Positions 44,766 through 56,900 of a stretch of DNA of 64,000 nucleotides are shown piece after piece (position 1 is the first letter of the stretch; every line of letters begins with the position of its first letter). A model generated the notes under the pieces. It worked only from the letters and a program-made list of their open reading frames with translations. It did no database searches and had not been told where the DNA came from. This stretch comes from Tribonema minus. Its lineage: Eukaryota; Sar; Xanthophyceae; Tribonematales; Tribonemataceae. The stretch covers positions 558,001 to 622,000 of the forward strand of contig JAFCMP010000515.1 of NCBI GenBank assembly GCA_017506865.1, in the 5' to 3' direction. Made by a program: the position numbers and the translations under genes.

Positions 44766-47712
44766 ATGTTGCTGGGAAAGCGCAAGCTGAGCAAGAAGGA
44801 TGGCAGCGCCAAGGTGGCGAAGCGACGATGGGAGCACAGCAGCGACGAAGACGAGGATGCGGAGCCCACTGACGCGATGAAAGCGCTGCAAGCAGAATTA
44901 GAAGACAAGGTGATGCCACGGACCTTGGCAGTATGTGCAATTGCGCACAACATTGCTTTTCAGTCATACATTACCTGTGCGCAACCCCGATGATGCTTTC
45001 TGCCTGGACGTCAACGTAGTTCAGCTCCATAACTGCCTGTTGATTCCACCTCTCTGCGTTGGCTCGAGTCATACACGCGCTCCTGTTGGTGCTGTTTCTT
45101 CTACACTGTTAGAATAGCAGACACATTCATGCAGTGTTTGACGATTTCTTCATGGATTGAACTGAGAACTCGTGAACGCCCACCCGGGGTGCGATGAGAG
45201 AGAGTATGTAACCTGCTGCCCTGGCTGTGTCGCTGACCGATTCAGGAGAGGATCCAGAAGGAGAATGAGGAGGCGGCAGCAGAGGCAGCAGCCAAGGCTA
45301 AGGAAGAGGCTGAGGCAGCAGCCAAGGCGGCCGTCATCGAGCGGAAGCGCAGGGGCACAGTGCGTGTCTGGATGGACATAGCACTTGCGGCCGCTGATCA
45401 ACGGCTCAGCAAAGTGAGTGTCGCTGGGTGCAACCGCGTGTGATGCACGGCGCGCTTGCGCGCCCATATAGTCCTTGCCTGCATGCCGCTTGAGGTTGTC
45501 GGTCACCACGCGCTGGTTCGGGTGGCGACGCAATCGTCGTTGCCCGGTTTTGGTATGTGGGGGGGTGTTGTGTTGAATCACCGCCTGGACACAGTAGGGA
45601 AGAACAGTGCATATGGTGTTTGTTTGCCATAGTTACTCAATGCCAACAGTGGTGAACCAGACAGCCTATAGTGGTGAACCAGAAAGACAGAGGTCACTAA
45701 GGTGAAGCTCAGTCATACCGGCATGTGCTCTTGAGTTCAATACGCCATGTTTGCCAGCCTCGTGCGCATCACCTTCAACACTCGGCGCTTTCTGCGTTGC
45801 TGTGCGGCAGGGCGAACCCATCGGGCGCATGACGTTTGAGCTGTTCACGGACGACGCTCCACAAACAGTGGAGAACTTCCGCTGCCTGTGCACGGGGGAG
45901 AAGGGGCTGGGGGAGAGCGGTCTGCCGCTGCACTACCTCAAGTGAGTGAGACTAGAGTCAGACTCGATTACCTGCAACTCACTGCTCACCTCTCTGTGTG
46001 CATCGCCAACGGTCAAGTCGTACTGCACCATGTCGCTGATGCTGGCTCAACAGTGCCGCAGCCGTCGTGCTCAGCCGTACGCTGTGATGACCAGGAGTGC
46101 GAGGCGGTGCTACGGCAGCGATGCGCCTCCATTGACTTCACGTCATTGACACTTCACGCGTGTGAATCTGCCGAGGTGCAGTTCAGCAGCTTTGCTCTTT
46201 CGCCGCAACTTCAAGCGCCTCCGAATCACTTTGTCCTCAGTGCTTCTCTGCGCACCTGCGGCGTGCATTGCATCGCACCTGCGCTGCCACCGCGATGAAT
46301 GCCAGACCGCCCCTGCAACTCCGCCCTCCGCGCGCAGCAACATCTTCCACCGCGTCGTGAAGGGATTTATGGCGCAGGGCGGCGACATTACACGCGAGGA
46401 CGGCTCTGGTGGCGAGAGCATATACGGCGCTCACATTCAGGAGGAGCCCGCGGCGTTCGCGGCGCACTCTCACGACGCGCGGGGGCTGCTGAGGTGAGCG
46501 GCGGTCGGCACGCGCAGCGTTCTTGAAGTTATGGTTGAAGTGCAGATCTGGGCTAGGGAATCCCTTCCAAAAGTGTAGTTGTCGACTTGTATGTGCTGAT
46601 AAGTGTCGTCTGTGATTACATAATATTGTAGCAATAGAATGCGAGCAGATCTATGATCACTCCCGCCAGTAGCAGCTGTCGCTGACGCGTCTCTCTCACT
46701 GGCCCCGTTCGCTCTGCAGCATGGCCAACGCTGGGCCAGGGACCGAGGCCAGCCAGTTCTTTGTGCTATTTGCGGAGGCCCCGTGGCTGGACGGCCGCCA
46801 CGTGGTGTTTGGGAAGCTCATCGATGGCGAGGGCGTACTTGCCAGGTGACCACATGCGCGCCTTGACCTGCTGGTGACCTGCCTGGTCCGCACAAAGTAT
46901 GTGGTCAGTAACGGTCGGCATGCACAGGGAACGCGTACGCATCAGCAGTGTCAAAGAGTGGCAGAAACAGATGTTACATTGCATCAAGCGTGGCTGTGGC
47001 AGATGGTGTGCGTGACACCGCTCTGCGAGTGAGGTGACCCTGTTGAGACAGCAGGTATTTTTTCACAATGTTTTTTTGTTGTTGAAACTTCGCATTTTCA
47101 ACAGCATGCACCATGTCTGCATGGCGCTGCAAGCGTTTCACAATCGGTCTGCAGCAGTCAAACAGCATGTGTGCATCGCACGACCTGTTGGCAGCCACAC
47201 ATGCATGATGCATTGCTGACACCAGCCTTGTCAACTGCCAGCAGTGCCGACACCGTCAACTGCCAGCGACCTAAGCTTTCCAACTTCATAGGCTGCACAA
47301 GGTTCTTGTTATTGTTGTGTACCCACCGTCGACACACTAATCGCACGCATCATGTCCAGCTACCACGTCCAGCATCAAACAATCGCTGCAAATCCTTTCA
47401 ACTTCAAGTGCAATGTTTGCCTTCCCTTCAATGATGCGCAGCATTGAGGAATGCGGAACGCCGAGCGGGAAGCCATCGCGCTGCATACGCATCGCAGCGT
47501 GCGGGCAGTTGCAGAACGAACCGACAGAAGCAGCAGAAGATGGTAGTGGCGGCGACGAGACAGCAGATGCGGCAGAGGGTGCTCAGCAAGATGGCCAACA
47601 TGCAGTAAACACAGCAGATGAGGAACCACAAGGGGAGGGAAAAGAGGATGCCGCAGCAGACGCAGCAGATGGGGAACCGCAAGAGGAAGAAGCAGGGGAT
47701 AACCCGCCATGA
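44766..47712 (+). CDS. cyclophilin-type peptidyl-prolyl isomerase with charged extensions, 6 exons
   Basis: Exons 44766..44909, 45246..45413, 45811..45941, 46338..46493, 46720..46845 and 47442..47712 join in frame to 331 residues. The N-terminus is basic ([20 protein letters not shown], nuclear-signal-like), then acidic ([10 protein letters not shown]) and a Glu/Ala/Lys helix, probably coiled coil ([20 protein letters not shown]). The isomerase domain starts at [41 protein letters not shown], then [20 protein letters not shown] with the catalytic Arg, [20 protein letters not shown] with the Trp and His of the cyclosporin-binding site, and [20 protein letters not shown] as the last strand. The tail is a Glu/Ala/Asp/Gly repeat-like acidic region ([18 protein letters not shown]). 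The domain is complete, so activity is likely; the extensions suggest a nuclear or RNP-associated cyclophilin. The Met at 44766 was chosen; 44739 is possible. Confidence 0.92.
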
Positions 47713-48532
47713 GCAGACAGCCATGGCAGGCATGCCATCATACATGTATTTATGAGCAGGCAGACCTCGAGTGACTCCTGTACGCCTTCATGCAACTTCA
47801 TGCATGCACTGTCGCAATCCAAGCTTCTGCTGTGCTTTGCTTGGCCTGTTGTGCCATCTGAAAACCGCAGGCCCTTGTGTTTGTATTGCGGTTCGTAACT
47901 TCTTGACCACATCAGGCACCATACTCGTAACATCAAGTGCCGTGACTCTGCCCCTGGAAGCGTGATGATCACTGATACACTACAAGTAGCAGTTCGCGCT
48001 TGCTGCGCCACGGTGATGCAGTTTGACTTGAGACTTGATGGCGAGAGCTTCTGCTGAGCATCGGCACATTGGCACAAGTCCTTGTCATTGAGCAACCACT
48101 GCCTCGTGCCATGCACACCAGTTGCAGGTGATGTCATGGGCCATACCTGCGCGCCATGTCTGACCAGCAGTCTGCTTGGTGTGCTTTGTGTGCGATGCTG
48201 CTATCTGGCGGCTGCTGACGTTCTCAGCATTGCCTTGCCCACTCTGCCTTGTCATTGCGAGTGCACATGTCACCCGCCATTTGCCAGGAGTGATCACAGT
48301 CGTGAACGGCAGCCATGTGAACGCGCGCTGCAGTGCATCGCGAGCTCAGGGCCTCAGAGCTGACCCTTGAGCCGCCGCATGCAGCGCATGGCGCAGCGTC
48401 TGCCACATGGGCGCACACTCATACGGCACTGATGACACGGCACATCAACAGCCTGGCTCTGTAGCTACACGCACCCTTGCACGCATGGCGTGCCGCAGAA
48501 AGATTGAGCTCAGCGCCGCCAGGGCGCGCCAG
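47713..48532. other. convergent intergenic region
   Basis: Lies between the 3' ends of the cyclophilin and PhyH genes. No further exon recognised. Confidence 0.4.
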
Positions 48533-50636
48533 TCATCTGCCGCGCTGCCGCCGGGCTCCAAAGCTGGCAAACCCCATCCGCGCCGCGACGGCGGCTGCCT
48601 CGCCGTCATCGTCATCTCCGCTCTGGTCCTCAGAAGTGCCGCCGCGCCCCGCACCGCGTGCCCGTTTGCGACCTGGCCGAAGCTCATCGTCATCAGCAGC
48701 AGCGCACGCAGCAGCGGCGGCGGGCGCGCACTGGGCCTGCCAGATGACGCGCTCGACCGGCGACATGGCGTGCGGTGAGCCGGGCCGCAGGGCCATGGGG
48801 GCGCGCAGCGAAACGGCGGGGTTGCACATGACGCGCACCGAGGGGGCGAGGTTCTTGGAGCGCGCGTGCAGCAGGAGCGGGTGCAGCAGCATGACGTCGC
48901 CTGCGAAAGGTGGCGCCAGAGCATGGCATCATGTTGTTCAAAGCCTTGTCTTGTGTGTTGGGCGTTTGCAGTGATGCAGGTGGGTGAGGTGGCGCCTTCC
49001 CCTCGCCTCGCGCATGGTGCTGATGATAGACAACAGGCCTTGCTGTGGTGATGACGTCTGTGGTTTACTGAGCCCAATATGGCGAAGCAGTGACTCTGCT
49101 CTCATGCACATCGCACATGGAATCATAGCTGTGCACAACCTAGGGTCGCCACCACTTGAAAATGGCCTGGGATTACGGTCGGTCCGCCGTCGACAAGGCG
49201 CGACCTTCCATGTCTCAGCTTCGTCATGTCTCAACAAGAGCTGCTCACGGCTCTGAAGCTTGCAAGCGCATCCACTTTGCCACAGTCCACTCAACCCCTG
49301 ATTGCAGTGTCACCAGCACCCTCCTGCGCACAGCCGTCAACACCACTTCCACACTGCTCAGCCTTCACCGCGCCCACCTGCCTTCCCACGCGTCTCCACT
49401 ACAGGGCACCTCAACGCCCCCTCCTCGTCCATCAGCTCCGCAAGCGCCAGGCGCGACAGCCGCGGCCCCCTGAGCCCCCCCTCCCCCCCATGCGCCCACA
49501 GCAGCCTCGCCGCCTTGCGGTGGCTCCCAACTGCCAGCGCCGTCCCCCCTCCCCTCTCTGCAACATCGCTCAGCATCACGATCAGTATGAGAGCGCCCTC
49601 GGGGGAGGCGGGGGTGCGGTTCAAGTGCGCGCCGTCCACGTGCCAGTGCCCCGCGGCGCCCCACGGCGGAGCGCTGACGCCGGGGAACGTGAAGAACCAC
49701 CAGCCCAGGCCGAAGTCGCGCCATGCGCCTGCGGGTTGGGCGAACACGCGAATGTTGTCAAGTGATCACGTTTATCTAATTGCAGCCGGAGCGCCTGCGG
49801 GTCGGGTGAACATGCTAATGGCACCACTGTCTTCATAGTGCAGCCAGAGGTACAGAAGCTGCCTGTATCATGGTGGATGTGCAGGCTCGCAGTGCAACGG
49901 TCTGAGCACGGGCAGCTGGATACTAGGCTGGATACCAGGCAGCAAACAATCAATGTCTCTTCGATACTGCAGCAACTGTCTGTGATTCCACTACCGTCTG
50001 CCTGACACCAGCATGTGCTGCATGCTGTCGCATTGCTAATGCGTTGATGCATATGAGCTGCGCCTGACACACAGAGTCGCGCACACGCTTGAGGTCACCA
50101 GAAGCAACTGCCTGTATACAATCGTGACACTGCCGACCTGCGCCCAGCAGCTGGTCCAGCGCAGCAGCGAGGCGCGGCGTGTACACCAGCGACCACGGCG
50201 GACCCAGCTCGCGGCCGTACAGCTCAGGAATGCTGTGACGCTCCACCCAGGTAGAGGGGTCGTCGAAGGCGATGCCATCTTGGCGCAGCCTGTCTGATAT
50301 GGCAGCACGGCACGCGGCAGCGGCGTCGCGTGGGAAGGCGCCACGCAGCAGGACGAAGCCGTCGGTCTCGAAAGCTCGAAGTTCGGCATCAGAGAACACA
50401 GGCTGTTCACTGCGCGCTGATGTGCGCCAGTCATTGGTCAGTGCTGCGCCGCCGCCGCTAGCCTGATTGTCAGAGCCGTCTGCGCCGCCAGAGCCGTCTG
50501 CACCGCCGATATTGTCAGTGTATATGGTCACCCCTCTTTGGGTGCTTCCAGCGATGCTAGAAGCCTGTACGATTGTTGCATTCACAGCAAGCACACCATT
50601 GTCGCCAGAGCCGATAGCGGCGCCAACTCCTGCCAT
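48533..50636 (-). CDS. phytanoyl-CoA dioxygenase (PhyH) family protein, 3 exons
   Basis: Exons 50138..50636, 49378..49728 and 48533..48900 join in phase 1 each time to 405 residues. After a Gly/Ser-rich N-terminus the PhyH fold begins at FSDAELRAFETDGFVLLRGA, with WVERHSIPELYG and WSLVYTPRLAAALDQLLGAG. The metal site is GHWHVDGAH (HxD, about 196/198) and GDVMLLHPLLLHARSKN (distal His, about 290-295), with GGGTALAVGSHRKA between and RVMCNPAVSLRAPM after. These are the ligands of a non-haem Fe(II)/2-oxoglutarate oxygenase, so the site looks intact. Substrate cannot be told. The C-terminal 60 residues are acidic/basic low complexity (ADDDELRPGRKRARGAGRGG) and could be nuclear; no peroxisomal SKL-type end is present. 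The start is the first ATG of the frame. The gene is divergent from the SGNH-like gene. Confidence 0.84.
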
Positions 50637-50959
50637 AACTTGCCTGTGCACGAGCTGTTGGCGTGATCGCCTCTAGCATCTGCAAGCGTGAGATACATCT
50701 AAAGGAGCACCGTCATGGTGAGGGAGTTTTGAAACTAGTACTGCTGCAACGAGACTCCTTTCTAAAAAGCTGGCATTGCACCTCGGCACGGTTAAGCGGT
50801 GACGCTCCTACTTCAACAGGCGGTTCCTCGTGATCGAGCTGAATGATCATGCACCTGCGCTTTGCTAGGAATGCCAGGCGATCGAGCACAGCCCGCGTAA
50901 TTACAGCCGCTGCCGGCACGGCGGAGTGTGTGATTGCACTGTAGTTTGGTTCGCTGAAT
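50637..50959. promoter_or_regulatory. shared upstream region of PhyH (-) and SGNH-like (+) genes
   Basis: 323 bases between divergent start codons. No standard box stands out. Part of it may be transcribed as 5' UTR. Confidence 0.45.
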
Positions 50960-53900
50960 ATGCTGTTGGCGCTTGCAGCAGTCATCCTTGTGCTCTGCCC
51001 AGCTTCAGTCGCTGAAGCATATGCACAGCGAGAGCAGGACATAGCTTCGACTGCTGCAGTGAATGTGTCACCTGCAAAAGACAGCAAGCGCCGCCTGCCG
51101 AAAGTGGACGGGCACATGCTCCCGCATGATGCCCAGCATGATGCTCAATGGAACCAGGAGCCGCAGCAGGAAGTTGGAGCAGGACTAGTGCCTGCTGTCC
51201 TGGAGGCCTGCGATGCATTCATGCGCAGCTTGAAGGTGAGCTTTGTTGGCAAGTGTTTCTGGCGCTGATGAGTAAGTGTTCCTGGCGCTTGTGAGTACTC
51301 TGAGCTGTGAGAGCCTCTTGCATTAGAGCAGCAAACAAGCAACTGCTCAAGTATCTTACTTTGCAGATTGGCAAAATGCACGTATCCCTTATTTGAAACG
51401 CATATTTACTCCACTTGTTGTGGAGCAGCAACATGGTTAGACATCTGCGATGCAGTACAAAGCAATGCCAATGCGTTCCATGCACCGCTCCAGACGGCAG
51501 CTGAGTACTGGAACAGGAAAATTTCTCTGCAACTTCTCTGCCGATGTACATGACTCATTCATGGCTGTACTTTCAATGACTTGCAAGTGTTGTCCACATC
51601 GCTATCCTATTGTGAGACCCTACCGCTTGCAGGTGAGAGCCATGTAGCCGGTGTCACACGGGCCATGATGACTAATACATAGCGGCTCCCGCTGAACGCC
51701 TAAGCATTGCATGCACACTCGTGCTGCACCTGTGGAGCTGTTGGCTGTCCTGCAGTTCTGACAAATGGTGTCGGGCACTTTCTGTTGGTGCAGACATAGA
51801 CTTGTCTCGTCTTGAAGAGCACACCGATGTGACAGTGATGATCAAGGGGCTCATGTGCGGCCCTCCCTGTTTGCGAACAACTCCGATGCACGCATGTATC
51901 TGAGCAGTCGACACATGCAGGTACTCTGAGCTGCACAAGCGCTTCTCCGTGGAAGCAGCTGGTGACCTCCTTGACCACACTCTAGCATCAGCAGCTCCGC
52001 TCAAGGGCGACGCTGACGGACACAAGCGCGCTTGCTTGAGCAGTTGAAGAAGTATCATCACCAACAAATGATGCCGTTTTTTCTGTGCGTGTGTTGCAGA
52101 AGAAGTACGGGTGGCAGATGAAGCCGCTGTTCAAGGACGCGTGGTACGACCTTCCCGATGGCGGCAGGGCCGTCAAGCAGCGGCTGCTGCACGCCATCGT
52201 CCACCAGCGCAACTTCACCATGGCATTCACCGGCATCAGCAACACGGCGGGCCACGACAACAGGGTGAGCCCCTATGTAACTTCAACTTTAACGGGCATC
52301 ACTCACCTGGTGTAGCTGTGAGGCCTACGTGGTTCAAAACCGCGATTGCTCGCAGCAGTGCTGCGTGTACACGGTGCAAGGGAGCTCAGGGGTTTCCTGG
52401 CTACCGTTGACCAAGTTCGGGAGCTTCAAGCCCTGCCAAGAGCACACTGCTTGACGCACATAGACACGCATTCGAAAGTTGCACGCTGCACCTGTGGCCT
52501 ACGACCTTTGGTGGTGCTATGCGGGGAACTTCGAACAACACTGCTTGTCATTGTGTAGGAATTTAGCATTGACGTTGGCTGCCACGTGAAACTGCTAACC
52601 CACTGTCTCGTATGATATGCTATTCATGCGGCACTGTGGCCGTGAGTGCCTGCAATGCAACTGATACCATCTTGGGCACTCCATTTTGCAGAACAACAGC
52701 TGCACCACCCCAGGCGCGTGCCCGCAGCCTCGAGCACGTTTGCCGACGCCACGCGGCTGGCCGCCAGCACAGCCGTAAACGTCTGCAGCTGACCGCACGC
52801 TGCTTCCCCGTCATTGCACGTGAAAGTTCGTATCTGTCAAGAGCAGACTGACTCTTGCTGATGCGTGCTTCGCATCGTACACTCAGTCATGCGCCGTGGT
52901 GCACCAGCAGTCGCAAGAGGCTGCCATTGGCACCGCGCAGGCGCAAGTCTCTCCCCCTCTCCCCCTGCAAGTGCAGCTGGAGAAGTGTGAGAAACGTAAG
53001 GACCGGATGCATTCACAAGTCAAGCTCACGGTCACATGACACTACGCCATGCTGGCTGCCTTGCTCACACGGCAACTCTGATATAGCAAGCTGAGCATTG
53101 CTGATGCTCGCTGCCGCGCCCACCGCACCTGCCGCCAGATCACCGAGTCGTACCCCATGGTGCTGGAGCAGCTGTTCAAGCCCGTACTTCAACTGGCGGG
53201 AGTGAACTTTCACGTGCTGAATGGCGCCATGGGCAACACCGACTTCCTGCCGTACTCGTACTGCGTGGAGGCGCACGCCGGCGCGCATCCTGACGTCGTG
53301 TCATGGGAGGTGAGCGCAAGTGCTGAGCGCCGCTGCAAGAGTACATCCACGCGGCCCAGCGGAGTACACAGGGAGGGGGTGCACGCCAGCTGGCACGTGG
53401 AAAGCGTGTTGCGGGATGGGTTGAGGCTAGGCCTACAGTGCAGCGTCAGGGTTGGAGTACCCTCTTCCTGTGTGCAGTCCACCGCAGCGCGCTCATCGTG
53501 CTGACCATACCCTCCCCCCCCCCCCTCCTCAAATGGCCGCGCATTGCAGATGGGAATGGAGGTCGGCAACAGGTCGTGCCGCCAGACGGCCATGGCCGTT
53601 GAGGCGTGGATACGCGCCGTCCTGTCGCTGCCGAGCCGCCCCGTGCCGCTGCTGCTCAACTGCCAGGCGGACAGGGGCGGCTGCGCGCGGGGCAGCAACG
53701 CTCCGAGCGCGCACCGCGTGTTTGAGAGAGTCGTGGGGCGCTGCGAGGGCAAGGAGCACTCCGAGTACACGGAGGAGCACCAGCTGACGGTGAGTTGAAG
53801 CTGAAGTTGAAGTTCTCAGCGGAATGATGGAGGCCATAACGCGATGACGCGCGGGATCTTCATGCGTTTGTCGTTACAATGGACCCATGCGTGCGATTTG

Positions 53901-56900
53901 TGACGTCTTGCTGCGCCTGCAACTGACTACCAGAAGGTGCGATTGCGCTGTCGTTAGCAGATGATCCGATCATGACATCATCAGGTGTATGGCGTCTCCA
54001 GCATTCTGGACATGCCTGCGAGCGGCCGCACAACGTGCGATCGCGTAGTCACTATCAGATGAACCAATAATCATACGGGAGCGTTCTGTTGTAAGCATCT
54101 TTTCACACATCAAAGTCAAACCGCCCATCGGCATGTTCAAGTTGACCAGTGGACTGAGCGCTGCTTTTCTGATGGCGCGCCTCAGCAATGGTACAGGGAA
54201 TACGGCCTGCATGGGCTGAATCTGGAGTTCCTCCTCGCCAAGCACGCGTGCGGCAATCCCCTTTTTGCAAAGGAGAGGTTATACGGGGGCAAGGTGAGAC
54301 ACATAGATGATGTTGCAGCATTGTGCATGCTGTTCACAAAGTGCGGTGACATATGGATGTACTGGAGAATCACTCATGATTCATGAACATGACTTGCGTG
54401 AGCACGGATTATATACTGTACCTCTTGTTTACAATCATGCACCTTAGACTTGCGGGCCGAGCTGTCATGTTGAAGGTGCCGTGGAGTATTTTTCAGTACA
54501 GGAGGGTTGAAAGTCATTTGTTGTGGATTGGTGCTCCCAGTTTATTGCATTGTTGTGCACTATCTTTTTGCATGCTGCAGGGTGGAGTGGTTGCCTTCAA
54601 CACACACAAGCGAATGAAATTGTGGCTCGGGGCTTGCTATCAAGCATGTGTTTCTGCAACAGCGCATTCTTTTTTTGGCAGCGTACACCGCACCGCATGC
54701 GGTTGTGCCGTCTGGGGTTCATCATGGCTAGGTAGTGACCGCAACAAGAGGCTGACCGCTTGTGTTGTCTTGCTGTCATGGCAATGTACAGGCCCCCCGC
54801 ACGCACTATAGCGCACTTGATGTAGTAACGGCTATGGGGCACACGGCTTCATTGAACGATCACAGTGCTCAAAGACGGCATTCTGTGTAGTCTGTGGTGA
54901 CTCTCCCACATCATGAGACACCTCGCATTCACTTCCAAACCGCATGGTGCGCACCTGAGAATCATACTCAAATACTGAACGACCTGATTGGACTGGAACG
55001 CAGCCCGAAGTGCGCGACACGCGCCTTGGGCCTGCACTGAAATGCTGATGAGCCTGACGGACTTCGGAAGTGAAACACATGTTCGTCAGCACGGCCGTCA
55101 CCCCCTCTCCCCCCGCCCCCTGCCGCGATGTGAGAAGTGATGAACATGGCATAAGTGCGCAACGTGGTAACTTCAACTCCAACTGTAACCCATGTGGAAC
55201 CTTTGTCTCTGCTGCACAACGCAGATGGGGACACCGCGCACCAAGTCGTGGCACCCCGGGCCCCCCGGGCACCTGCTGATGGCTGAGGTGCTGATGGCCA
55301 ACTACATTGGCCTGCTGGTCGATGTTTTAGATGAGTTGGAACAGATGGCACCGGGCGTTTCCAAGCAACGTTTACAGGCAAGTGCTCCTTATTGCTACCT
55401 GGCAAGCAATTTTCAGTTAAACGAGTGCAATACGCCAATGGGAAACCGAATTGCCGTGCACTCTTCGCAGAGAAATCGCCTCTATTCAGAGGCAGAGTTT
55501 GGCGTTGGGGGGTGACGCGAGAGCCTTTGCCATGCACTCTGGAAGCGGAATTTGCTGACTTTGCACGTTGCATTGGCTTGCATACTTCATTCGGGGGCAG
55601 CAGCAACCTGCAAGTGCCCCCCCCACACGCAGAGCGTCACCTCATGTGTCTGTGCGCTGCCGCTGTCGTGATTCACGGTCCGCTGCTGTGAAAGCTGCGG
55701 GTGAATGAGCAGAGTGGTATGATGCGATGACACCTTGCGCAAGGACACTCGCCGCAGGTGTAATCATTTTTTGCAACTCCAGGTTCTGAGTGTGTTGCTC
55801 GTCTTGCTATGCCGATGGAGACGAGCAGACAAGAGTGGTGGTATCATGTCAATCCCTACTGGATCCGTATAGTGGGTTTAGGCTGCTGGAGTGTGTTCGT
55901 CCTACGTGAGGCGACGCCTGCACTTCACTCGTGAACGTTCCTGGCTAGTCGATCAGTATGTTGTCCGCTGGTGACAGCAGATGACGGGGACACTCCAGCA
56001 TCATATGATGCGTTGAGTCCGCTTACGCGCAAGGAGCTGACCGCTCACGGCATAATGGCTGCATTCTACCGTTGACCAGTACCCACTCAGCCTGACTCGC
56101 TGCACAGATAACCCGTCGCAGTAATGATAACACGGGACACTGTCTTGTGCATCGCAGGACGTTGCCTACAGAGAAGAGCTGGCGAAGGCGCTAGGCCTGC
56201 AGCCGTACGGCGCTAGCGGCCCGCCGCGCCTCCCCGAGGCGTCCTACTGCTTCCAGGAGCACTGCACCAATGCAGGTCAGTCCGCGCAACAGCGTTCTGG
56301 CGCGGATCGGTACTAAACCCTAGCCGAGTGTAACTGGTGACTCGCGCTTTGCTCTGAATAGCCATCACGCCATGATGGCGCAGGAGTTGCACGCACAGCT
56401 GTTACAAAGACTCCTCAGTGAATTACAAATTGCACCAGCGGCTGGCCGCCATATTCTCCGCCCCACCTTGATCCTTGCAGCGTTTGCAGGAGTACCTGGA
56501 CATGCTGCAACTGGCCTATGCTGCCGCAAACAAAAAAATCATAAGCGCCAATCACCCTCATACCGACGGCATGCACGGATGTGAGCCTGGTGGCCTGTTC
56601 CCCCCCCCCCCCAACAATGCTGCCCCCGCTGCGCGCTCTCTCGTGCTTGGTCTGCCCCCCAGTTCATCCGGCAGTGCTGGTCTACTCCCTCGCCTCACCC
56701 GACTCACTTAGTTGCTCACTGACTCCCTCCAGGCATCGCCACCTCCCCCCATCGCCACCGGTCGCCTGACCCGTCCCCGCTTCTCAACCTGCGCTCACTC
56801 ATGGCATGCGCGCAGGGGCATTCACGTGTTTGACCAGCTACTACCCCAACTGGGAGGACCATACACAGCTCACGCCGCATGTGGTGGACTCAAGGTTTGA

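Noticed and set aside
56475..56580. Possible extra SGNH exon (EYLDMLQLAYAAANKKI)
   Set aside because: It has a CAG acceptor and a GTGAGC donor, but its incoming phase does not fit the preceding exon, while the flanking exons join correctly without it. Alternative splicing cannot be excluded.
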